Shown here in pieces: positions 49,290 to 55,315 of a DNA stretch of 64,000 nucleotides. The DNA is from a virus. The notes beneath the pieces are model-generated. The model saw only the letters and a list, made by a program, of their open reading frames with translations. It ran no database searches and was not told the DNA's origin. The translations under genes were made by a program, and so were the position numbers. Position 1 is the stretch's first letter, and the number at the start of each line of letters is the position of its first letter. The stretch spans positions 1 through 64,000 of the IMG/VR virus record IMGVR_UViG_3300027719_000003. One strand, written 5' to 3'.

Positions 49290-50192
49290 TTATAACATAC
49301 ATGAATCATAGCACGCTTTGACCAATCCCGCCTTACCACTTGTGTAAAAGGGTTCACTAAAATATCCGATAAACGAAGCGATCCGTCTATCCGCTTTCCT
49401 TAGTAACACACTAGTCATATATCCAAGCACTGCGTATCGAATGGACTCCCAATCGGTAGTCTCCAAAGCAGATATTATTGCAGACACTTCCTTCCATCGA
49501 GGCTTATCCTCCATAAGTATTCGGCACAGATTGATTGCGGCTGAACTAGCTACATCAGCTTCTATCGCCTCTAGTGCCTCCTCTTCCGTAAGCCCTATCA
49601 CCTTTTCCAGCAGAACAAGTGCCCTCCTTGGTGAACCTTCAGCCTTAGTAATAAGCGATTCTAACACATCAATCGAAACTTTTTTCTCTTCCGCGTTCAG
49701 TACACGTCGGCACAATATAAGCAACTCGTCCTCGGACAACGGCTTGAACTTTACCTCAGTGCATCTTGAGCGGATAGCAGAGATAATCTTTGTCGGTTCA
49801 GAGCTACAAAGAATGAAGTACACATTCTCAGGAGTATCTTCCAGAATCTTGAGCATCGCATTCTGGAAGTCATTAGAGGCTTTATGCACCTCATCCAAGA
49901 TGTATACGAGAGGGGCCGTTACAACGTATTTGGTATCATCGATAATGTTACGGGCGGTTTCAATACCACGATTATCAGCAGAATTGATTTCTATGATTGT
50001 ATCGGATTTTACGAAACTTGTCAATACCCTCGCCATAGAAGTTTTACCAGTTCCAGCAGGGCCGGAAAAAAGGTATACTCGTACCGGATTAGGCTTACTC
50101 AGATTTTGCTTTAATGATTTTATCTCGGAAGCATTACCTACGAATTCCTCAAACGTCGTCGGTCGGTATTTGTTGTATAGACTCACTAGCAC
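49290..50192 (-). CDS. clamp loader small subunit (RFC/gp44-like)
   Basis: The 300-residue AAA+ protein has YRPTTFEEFVGN, Walker A YLFSGPAGTGKTSMARVL (about 40-57), Walker B VYILDEVHKAS and sensor/arginine finger IRSRCTEVKFKPL. It should load the sliding clamp encoded at 59171. Only one clamp-loader gene is visible. Confidence 0.9.
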   Translation of the reverse strand: MLVSLYNKYRPTTFEEFVGNASEIKSLKQNLSKPNPVRVYLFSGPAGTGKTSMARVLTSFVKSDTIIEINSADNRGIETARNIIDDTKYVVTAPLVYILDEVHKASNDFQNAMLKILEDTPENVYFILCSSEPTKIISAIRSRCTEVKFKPLSEDELLILCRRVLNAEEKKVSIDVLESLITKAEGSPRRALVLLEKVIGLTEEEALEAIEADVASSAAINLCRILMEDKPRWKEVSAIISALETTDWESIRYAVLGYMTSVLLRKADRRIASFIGYFSEPFYTSGKAGLVKACYDSCML

Positions 50193-50808
50193 CTCCTACA
50201 GATGAATAGAATTTCATACGGTCTTCTAACTCCATACCTCTATATTCTTCCTCCATCCTATTCCAGTAACAGCATGTACGCTTACCTTCAGGGCATCCAC
50301 CACGATAAACGCAGGAGGGTACCATGCCATAATGCATTGCCCAAGCGAATTCAGCGGGGTCATCCTTAATCGTGTCCCCGAATAGCTCTCGGAATGCAAC
50401 CTTCACATTCATAGCCCAAGTTCTCGTCCACTTAGAGGCAAGGTGGCAAAGCCTTTGATGTGACATAGAAAGAAGAGCATCAGCAGGCCACGTACTTACA
50501 TAGATGCGGGGAGCAGAGGAGCTAGATGGCCTCGGCTCTCCTGTCCAATCAGGGCGCTTCGATTGCACGTAATGACGGGGATGCCCTTTCGTATGACGTA
50601 CAAGATGTGACACGACATCAGAGCGGCAGTTATCATCCGTTATGCGTATCCTCGCTTCGGCAAGGACAGAATGTTCAGCTATGACGGCCTCCATAGCGAA
50701 ACGCTCCATGTCCTTGGGTGACTGTAGGCTCAACTTGCCCTTAGTCGCCAAAGCGGCATAACGGATATCAGCCAGTGGTGAGGCGTTTAGAATCTCTAGT
50801 TTTAGCAT
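50149..50808 (-). CDS. ThyX-like flavin thymidylate synthase, divergent
   Basis: The 219-residue product has EAVIAEHSVLAEARIRI, then SHLVRHTKGHPRHYVQSKRP, which resembles the ThyX signature RHRxxSx5SxR but is altered, and LLSMSHQRLCHLASKWTRTW. A Cys-rich C-terminus (CVYRGGCPEGKRTCCYW) is extra. ThyX makes dTMP from dUMP with FAD; the altered motif leaves room for a different C5-pyrimidine reaction. Confidence 0.68.
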   Translation of the reverse strand: MLKLEILNASPLADIRYAALATKGKLSLQSPKDMERFAMEAVIAEHSVLAEARIRITDDNCRSDVVSHLVRHTKGHPRHYVQSKRPDWTGEPRPSSSSAPRIYVSTWPADALLSMSHQRLCHLASKWTRTWAMNVKVAFRELFGDTIKDDPAEFAWAMHYGMVPSCVYRGGCPEGKRTCCYWNRMEEEYRGMELEDRMKFYSSVGGASESIQQIPTDDV

Positions 50809-50817
50809 TATTCCTCC

Positions 50818-50997
50818 TTACTTAATGCACACCTTGGGCTTATAGAATATAGCCAACCCCGCAATGAATAGTCCAACCTGTATACAGAAGTTACGGAGCA
50901 GGGTCTCTGCTGTAGACGGAAGTAATGGGAGCATTATCCCAAGGGTAAACGTCGCACCCAGAGAAAAAACCAGCGATCGCCAACGATAATCGTTCAT
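50818..50997 (-). CDS. two-helix membrane protein, 59 aa
   Basis: ATG 50997 follows AAGGATGATTTT. The product (MNDYRWRSLVFSLGATFTLG) has two hydrophobic segments, the second being FCIQVGLFIAGLAIFY. A longer start at 51036 lacks a ribosome site. Function unknown. Confidence 0.55.
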   Translation of the reverse strand: MNDYRWRSLVFSLGATFTLGIMLPLLPSTAETLLRNFCIQVGLFIAGLAIFYKPKVCIK

Positions 50998-51007
50998 AAA
51001 ATCATCC

Positions 51008-51283
51008 TTATCTTTTTTCAAACAAATGGAACACAAGAGTACCTGCTCTCATCTGAAACGTCCCTACGAATTCAGAAGCATCACAGACACAGGGGTGCCC
51101 AGTTCCATGAATGATAAAAGTTCGGTTAGTGGTGTCTGCTTCCGTGTCAACCAGTGCCCACATACATGGTATGCCGTCCTGCATCTGAACAGACAATACT
51201 TCCGCACCTTCTGGCATAGCGATTATCTGTTCATCCGTTATGGCAAGCGGGAACTTCCATATACTCTTCGTGATACTCTCCAT
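51008..51283 (-). CDS. conserved phage protein (DUF7352-like)
   Basis: The 91-residue product (SIWKFPLAITDEQIIAMPEG, VQMQDGIPCMWALVD, FIIHGTGHPC, EFVGTFQM) matches a very common phage/prophage family of unknown function. ATG 51283 follows AAGGAGGATTTT. Confidence 0.78.
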   Translation of the reverse strand: MESITKSIWKFPLAITDEQIIAMPEGAEVLSVQMQDGIPCMWALVDTEADTTNRTFIIHGTGHPCVCDASEFVGTFQMRAGTLVFHLFEKR

Positions 51284-51293
51284 AAAATCCTCC

Positions 51294-51500
51294 TTACTTT
51301 CGCTTCACCATGAAACGTTCTCCATCGAACCCATCCTTTCCTTGCTTACATGCTTCCTCAATTTGTAGTTCATAAAATTCAGTGGATTCTTGAAGTCGTG
51401 CTACTTGTTCCCTCAACTGCTGTAGCTGTCGAGAATATGTAGCAAGAGAGGCCGTCATATTCCTAAGACATTCTCGATGCCATTTTATGGACATTTTCAT
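51294..51500 (-). CDS. small coiled-coil protein, 68 aa
   Basis: ATG 51500 follows AAGGAGCATC and is driven by the promoter at 51519. The sequence (YSRQLQQLREQVARLQESTE) is a coiled coil. No family was recognised. Confidence 0.6.
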   Translation of the reverse strand: MKMSIKWHRECLRNMTASLATYSRQLQQLREQVARLQESTEFYELQIEEACKQGKDGFDGERFMVKRK

Positions 51501-51518
51501 ATGATGCTCCTTATCAAG

Positions 51519-51547
51519 AGTGTACTACATTTTTACATAGAAGTCAA
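51519..51547 (-). promoter_or_regulatory. sigma70-like promoter
   Basis: On the minus strand TTGACT (51547-51542), 17 bases, TACACT (51524-51519), directly after the cassette array. Confidence 0.78.
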
Positions 51548-51558
51548 GTTATTATGAA

Positions 51559-51786
51559 TCAGGTTAAATCTGTGTTAGCCACCCCATTGGAACTGCGTTT
51601 CAATCCCAACTGTTCCGGGTCTAGGTAAAACACGGGGCCACGAAAACCGCAAGCGCACCACACGTTTACTATTTGTCGCCCGTTTTCGTCCGTGTATCCT
51701 TCCGGCCCATGAAGCTCATGCCCACAATCTTTTGGAAGATGCGAAAACGGGCACTCGTACTGCGAATAATCGAAAATGTTTTTCAA
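51559..51786 (-). CDS. cassette gene C: small Cys/His protein, 75 aa
   Basis: TTG 51786 follows TTGGAGGAACAC and is preferred over an earlier TTG. The product has CPFSHLPKDCGHELHG and WCACGFRGPVFY, a probable zinc site, and ends VANTDLT within a half attC-like sequence. It is the third gene of the array. Function unknown. Confidence 0.58.
   Translation of the reverse strand: MKNIFDYSQYECPFSHLPKDCGHELHGPEGYTDENGRQIVNVWCACGFRGPVFYLDPEQLGLKRSSNGVANTDLT
51560..51580 (-). other. half attC-like site behind cassette C
   Basis: CAGGTT (51560-51565) and the core GTTAGCC (51574-51580) match the left half of the attC-like sites. The matching right half (AACCTG and outer core) is absent, as if the array was truncated next to the promoter at 51519. 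Confidence 0.5.
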
Positions 51787-51856
51787 GTGTTCCTCCAATG
51801 GGGCTTGGGCAGTAATCGGTATAAGCGGCCCCAAGCGCTTATACCGTGGACGATCT

Positions 51857-51915
51857 GGCTAACATTTGCTTAACCTGCAAGGCCGTTAGGACTTGTCAGG
51901 TTCAAGCTGTTATTG
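51857..51915 (-). other. attC-like site 2
   Basis: GCTTAACCTG (51868-51877) pairs with CAGGTT-c-AAGC (51897-51907), ten base pairs with one unpaired base. Outer cores are GGCTAAC (51857-51863) and GTTATTG (51909-51915). The loop carries its own CAAG/CTTG hairpin. The architecture and the position of the extra base are those of integron attC sites. The stop of the DUF551 gene lies inside it. Confidence 0.75.
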
Positions 51916-52112
51916 GGTGCTATGGGCGCTTCCGGTATATGCATCCAATGGGTGTATCCCTTAATAAGCATACACTCACGACGAAAATCATCATCCCAAG
52001 GCCCAGTGAAAGCGCCATGATCTGCCAGACGTTTTTTATGATGATCGTCCCATACGTCGAAACGCGTATTAAGCGGTGGAAGTTCTTCTGTGACGCTAAT
52101 CCATCCAGACAT
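51870..52112 (-). CDS. cassette gene B: DUF551 protein
   Basis: ATG 52112 follows ACAGGAGGAATT. The 80-residue product has WISVTEELPPLNTRFDVWDD and GYTHWMHIPEAP, the DUF551 pattern common in phages and gene cassettes. Its last 14 residues (NNSLNLTSPNGLAG) are read through the attC-like site, a typical cassette feature. Function unknown. Confidence 0.8.
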   Translation of the reverse strand: MSGWISVTEELPPLNTRFDVWDDHHKKRLADHGAFTGPWDDDFRRECMLIKGYTHWMHIPEAPIAPNNSLNLTSPNGLAG

Positions 52113-52181
52113 AATTCCTCCTGTAATCTCGCCCGTAGCTTGGCGCGTGTCCGCGTAACTTGTTACGCGGCTAAAGCGTCC

Positions 52182-52231
52182 ATCCAACATTTGCTTAACC
52201 TGCTTTAGTCAGGTTGAAGCAGTTGTTAGGA
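52182..52231 (-). other. attC-like site 1
   Basis: TGCTTAACCTG (52192-52202) pairs with CAGGTT-g-AAGCA (52210-52221): eleven base pairs, one extrahelical base and a seven-base loop. The outer core ATCCAAC (52182-52188) reads GTTGGAT on the minus strand and fits GTTRRRY; the other core is GTTAGGA (52225-52231). The base order parallels the aadA-type attC. The stop codon of cassette gene A is inside the core. Confidence 0.8.
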
Positions 52232-52519
52232 ACTATTGTATTTGTCACACAACGCTTTGATCTTTTCTGCGACTTCACGGAATCCATTTTCCTTTCCGCC
52301 GTATTCGCGATCAATAATAACCTGAGCCATTTCCGGCGCAAGAGCAATCAAGCGCATGTTTATTTCGCGCTGTTCGTCGTCGCCGTATCCTGTATAATCG
52401 TCTCCGCATACGTCGAGCGAGTACGCCATTCCCGGAGCTTTATCTGCCTCAACAAACGGCGCTAGACCGTGCGAACTTTCACGAATCTTCCACGGCCCTT
52501 TAGTCCACGGTGTTTTCAT
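52226..52519 (-). CDS. cassette gene A: NxRLIAxAPE-type protein, 97 aa
   Basis: ATG 52519 follows GAAAGGAAGAAAG; the upstream extension contains the attI-like repeat and is excluded. The product begins MKTPWTKGPWKIRESSHGLA and has EINMRLIALAPEMAQVIID, a signature of a common phage protein group without known function. It is the first gene of the array, driven by the promoter at 52645. Confidence 0.72.
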   Translation of the reverse strand: MKTPWTKGPWKIRESSHGLAPFVEADKAPGMAYSLDVCGDDYTGYGDDEQREINMRLIALAPEMAQVIIDREYGGKENGFREVAEKIKALCDKYNSS

Positions 52520-52592
52520 GCTCTTTCTTCCTTTCGCGGATTGTCCGCGTATTGGCGTAGCCGATATGCGGCTGTCCGTCGTCCTAACAAGT

Positions 52593-52631
52593 ATTATACC
52601 TATCGGTATAACTACATCCAAAAATCCCTAT
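52593..52631 (-). repeat. 39-bp direct repeat, attI-like copy 2
   Basis: All 39 bases match 2183-2221. It lies between the promoter at 52645 and the core GTTAGGA (52590-52584 region) that begins cassette A, the position expected for an integron attI site. It contains the dyad TTATACC-gata-GGTATAA. Confidence 0.8.
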
Positions 52632-52644
52632 GTTCTTGCCATAA

Positions 52645-52673
52645 GTATACCGCATCTCCCTGCAAAAGTCAAG
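52645..52673 (-). promoter_or_regulatory. sigma70-like promoter for the cassette array
   Basis: On the minus strand TTGACT (52673-52668), 17 bases, TATACT (52650-52645). It is in the position of a cassette promoter, immediately before the 39-bp repeat. Confidence 0.78.
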
Positions 52674-52676
52674 CAC

Positions 52677-53270
52677 TTATGGCAGTTCCTCCACCGATTT
52701 CACCATAGGAATTCCCACCCCTATAGCCACGGCTTCCTCCACCAAAGCACCCTTAGACTTATCATATCCCGGCAGAAGCAACACCCAGTCTGCATCCATC
52801 ATGGCCCGAATATCTTCCCGCATATAATCCTGCCACGTCTTCCATTTAGAGACGATAGACAGATCAAATGGGCTTATTGCCGTGTACCCCTTAGCCTCTA
52901 CCGCCTTTACCGCTTCAGCGAACGCTTCACGATTGTAGTTCACTATCCCCGTAATAGGGCCGGATATATACACCCGCTTCCCATTCACATGGCCTTGGTG
53001 ATCGAACCAGCCTATATAGTATAAACAGCATATAGCGTGGGCAATGTGGGGAAGACCAGACTCCCTATCGATGACTTGGCCCATAGCCCGCTTCCATAGA
53101 TGCCGGAAGGCGGCGGCTATATAGCGTAGCTTGGCGTTGGGCACCTTCTTCCAATTATCGGGGGAATACTTCTTAGCCCCGAACGTGAGCACCTTGGCTA
53201 CGTCCTCGTGCGGCTCTGCCGGGATGAGATCGTAGCGTAACTTGTCCTGATCGTATTTTACACCCTGCAT
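52677..53270 (-). CDS. DUF5664 (dNTP pyrophosphohydrolase-like) - DUF4406 fusion
   Basis: Residues 1-95 (GVKYDQDKLRYDLIPAEPHE, VLTFGAKKYSPDNW, YIAAAFRHLWKRAMGQ, DRESGLPHIAHAICCLYYI) fit the DUF5664 MazG-like dATP/dGTP diphosphohydrolase group. Residues 103-197 (RVYISGPITGIVNYNREAFA, AISPFDLS, MMDADWVLLLPGYDKSKGAL) fit DUF4406, a deoxyribosyltransferase-like fold. One chain with two nucleotide-handling domains implies a role in phage dNTP pools. ATG 53270 follows AAGGAGGCAAC. Confidence 0.8.
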   Translation of the reverse strand: MQGVKYDQDKLRYDLIPAEPHEDVAKVLTFGAKKYSPDNWKKVPNAKLRYIAAAFRHLWKRAMGQVIDRESGLPHIAHAICCLYYIGWFDHQGHVNGKRVYISGPITGIVNYNREAFAEAVKAVEAKGYTAISPFDLSIVSKWKTWQDYMREDIRAMMDADWVLLLPGYDKSKGALVEEAVAIGVGIPMVKSVEELP

Positions 53271-53279
53271 GTTGCCTCC

Positions 53280-54224
53280 TTATTTATAGAACGGATACCA
53301 CGTAACGGTGAACTGAAGTATTTCCCCGTCACGAACTTTACCACTAATGATCCAGAAACCAGTATGGGCGGCGAGACGTTTATAACGCATAAAGCCAGAT
53401 TGTTTCTGGATACACCCCGTGCTGACGGCATGGATGTTGCGGTCAAACACGTAGAACGCCTTATGCGTATGGGATGCCAGTAACACCTTTGGCTTCTCTC
53501 CACCAGTAAAGGCTTCTATGATCTTCTGAACGCGGTAGCTATAGGCGTAGCTAGAAGAATCTTCACCATGCCACAACATAAATGTTGCGCCATTAACGGT
53601 GACAATGCCTTCGTGTATTCCAAGATAGGTAGCATGGGGCAATCGCAATGCCAAATCTTCCCCTATATCCATTCCTACACCAGACTTCGTGTTTCCCCAC
53701 AGATCGTGATTTCCGATAATAAAATATAACGGAAGTTCCCATTGCTTCAAAAGTTCTACAGCCTTGTTTCTCTGTGCCGCATACCCTATTTCGGATAGCT
53801 CATATATCTGCCCCGGCCTTGTGCTCATCCCTTCCAGCACATCGCCCCCATGGAGCATAGCAGTACACCCCTGCTTCTTGCCCTCCTCCATAGCAGACAG
53901 CAGTAGTTTATCTTCAAAATAAATCGAACCTATATGCGTATCAGACAGTACAAGGAATTTGAAGTCTTCCCCCTCAAAAGTAATAATACCTTTTTCTCTC
54001 GGGCGCTTATCCATGTTCATAGTCAACAGGGTCTCTAGCTCACTATCGCTAAACTTATCCCTCACCCTACCAACAATGTCAGCGGTATCTCCGAACTTCT
54101 TCCTGTATTCCCGCTTGTACCTATTAAACGTTTCTTCAGGAATACCGTAGGTCTCAAGCGTCTTAGTGGTGCCGTTCGTAGCCGCTGACTCCACTATCTC
54201 TTTAATACGTGCTTCGCTCGTCAT
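53280..54224 (-). CDS. metallophosphoesterase with N-terminal HTH
   Basis: The 314-residue product has an N-terminal helix-turn-helix-like segment (LETYGIPEETFNRYKREYRK) and a calcineurin-type core: VLSDTHIGSIYFED, MLHGGDVLEG, YFIIGNHDLWG, FMLWHGEDSS and LLASHTHKAF. It is a metal-dependent phosphoesterase or nuclease, distinct from SbcD. ATG 54224 is coupled to the preceding stop. Confidence 0.8.
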   Translation of the reverse strand: MTSEARIKEIVESAATNGTTKTLETYGIPEETFNRYKREYRKKFGDTADIVGRVRDKFSDSELETLLTMNMDKRPREKGIITFEGEDFKFLVLSDTHIGSIYFEDKLLLSAMEEGKKQGCTAMLHGGDVLEGMSTRPGQIYELSEIGYAAQRNKAVELLKQWELPLYFIIGNHDLWGNTKSGVGMDIGEDLALRLPHATYLGIHEGIVTVNGATFMLWHGEDSSSYAYSYRVQKIIEAFTGGEKPKVLLASHTHKAFYVFDRNIHAVSTGCIQKQSGFMRYKRLAAHTGFWIISGKVRDGEILQFTVTWYPFYK

Positions 54225-54493
54225 CAGTCCTCCTTATTCTTAACGTACAAACACCGTAAGAAGCAATCCGTAGATCCGAATAAAATATCGTAACAATAAT
54301 ATGGTGGGCTAAATACTACTCGACGTTGTACATCTGTACACACCCCTTCTGTGCTACCATAGTAATCAGGGTATATTGCGCCGATTACATGTTTCCCTAT
54401 CCATTTAGATTTTTCTGCTTCAAGGGCGGATTTGGACATAAATACTTTAATAATCCATTTCTGTATATCCATCAAATACCATTGTATAGTCAT
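54224..54493 (-). CDS. hypothetical protein, 89 aa
   Basis: The frame starts at ATG 54493 (MTIQWYLMDIQKWIIKVFMS), overlapping the previous gene by four bases, with GGAAGGGGGACGT upstream. It is aromatic rich. No family was recognised. Confidence 0.55.
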   Translation of the reverse strand: MTIQWYLMDIQKWIIKVFMSKSALEAEKSKWIGKHVIGAIYPDYYGSTEGVCTDVQRRVVFSPPYYCYDILFGSTDCFLRCLYVKNKED

Positions 54494-54672
54494 ACGTCCC
54501 CCTTCCTTACCTCGATCTCATTCCAATCTTTTTGATTAGCTAAAATAGTTGCACATGCATAACAAAGATGAACTGTTCGTTTTTTACCATTTTTTAATGT
54601 AAGAAGCAACTCACCCTTACTCTGCCAAAACCATACAAATTTTTTGCATATCTTACATACATGAAAAAACAT
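54490..54672 (-). CDS. zinc-ribbon microprotein, 60 aa
   Basis: The product begins MFFHVCKICKKFVWFWQSKG and has a second pair in HLCYACATI, giving CxxC-x(n)-CxxC. It probably binds zinc. ATG 54672 follows AAGGAGACAAGAAG. Function unknown. Confidence 0.6.
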   Translation of the reverse strand: MFFHVCKICKKFVWFWQSKGELLLTLKNGKKRTVHLCYACATILANQKDWNEIEVRKGDV

Positions 54673-54684
54673 CTTCTTGTCTCC

Positions 54685-55140
54685 TTATCTTCCCGTACTA
54701 CCAAACCCAGCCACACCGCGTACCGACGGCCCTAGCTCATCCACCTCTTCTATCCCCACTATATCCGGTAGCAGATACACAATACCTTGCGCTATCCGGT
54801 CGCCATGGTTTATTACATACGTTTCATTCCCATGGTTATAGAGCTTCACGCTAATGTCACCGCGAAAACCCATATCCACCACACCGGCGTTGGAAGCCTC
54901 TATCCCAGCCTTAAACGCTAGACCAGAACGGGATTGCACAATCAAGGCACAGCGGCTACCAGAAATTGGTTCCCATGCTATGCCCGTGGGAATAACAGCA
55001 CTACCACCCACGGGAATCTCTACCTACTGCTTATGCGCTGGTAGGCAAGCGTAGAGGTCTAGCCCTGCGTTCAATCCGTCACCGCCACCGAAAGACGGTA
55101 TGGTAGCACGGGGGTCAAGTTTTTTGAAGAGTAGTTTCAC
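54685..55140 (-). CDS. dut: dUTPase interrupted by an in-frame UAG
   Basis: GTG 55140 follows TTAAGGAGGCAC and opens VKLLFKKLDPRATIPSFGG, then GLDLYACLPAHKQ, a proper dUTPase N-terminus. Codon 39 (55026-55024) is TAG. The same frame resumes VEIPVGGSAVIPTGIAWEP with motifs RSGLAFKAG, NAGVVDMGFRGDI, RIAQGIVYLL and GVAGFGSTGR, so the rest of the 151-codon trimeric dUTPase is intact. Either UAG is read through or suppressed, the gene is freshly inactivated, or there is a sequence error. The enzyme hydrolyses dUTP to dUMP. Confidence 0.85.
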
Positions 55141-55315
55141 TGGGCTGTGCCTCCTTAAATATACTTAGTCCTGTCTTTGTCTTTTTAACATAAAAGGTAG
55201 AATCATCTCGAAAAGTGTAGACACAATCTTTGTGTTCATTTTTTAACATGTCATCTATCATGGCGCTTATCTTTTCTGAATCATAGGACTCCATATTGTT
55301 AATAATTACTCGCAT
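55115..55315 (-). CDS. hypothetical protein, 66 aa
   Basis: ATG 55315 follows GAAAGGAGATGC; the ATG six bases earlier lies within that site. The product (MRVIINNMESYDSEKISAMI) overlaps the polymerase stop upstream and the dUTPase start downstream. No family was recognised. Confidence 0.55.
   Translation of the reverse strand: MRVIINNMESYDSEKISAMIDDMLKNEHKDCVYTFRDDSTFYVKKTKTGLSIFKEAQPSETTLQKT

Noticed and set aside
49441-50205. Rightward frame of 254 codons opposite the clamp loader
   Set aside because: It mirrors a well-defined AAA+ gene; composition is Ser/Ile-rich low complexity and no start signal precedes it.
55024-55026. Genome-wide TAG reassignment (alternative genetic code)
   Set aside because: Many genes here, including the tetrapeptide-repeat gene (7249) and the chaperone fusion (26533), end at TAG with sensible downstream starts, so a single in-frame TAG does not support recoding.
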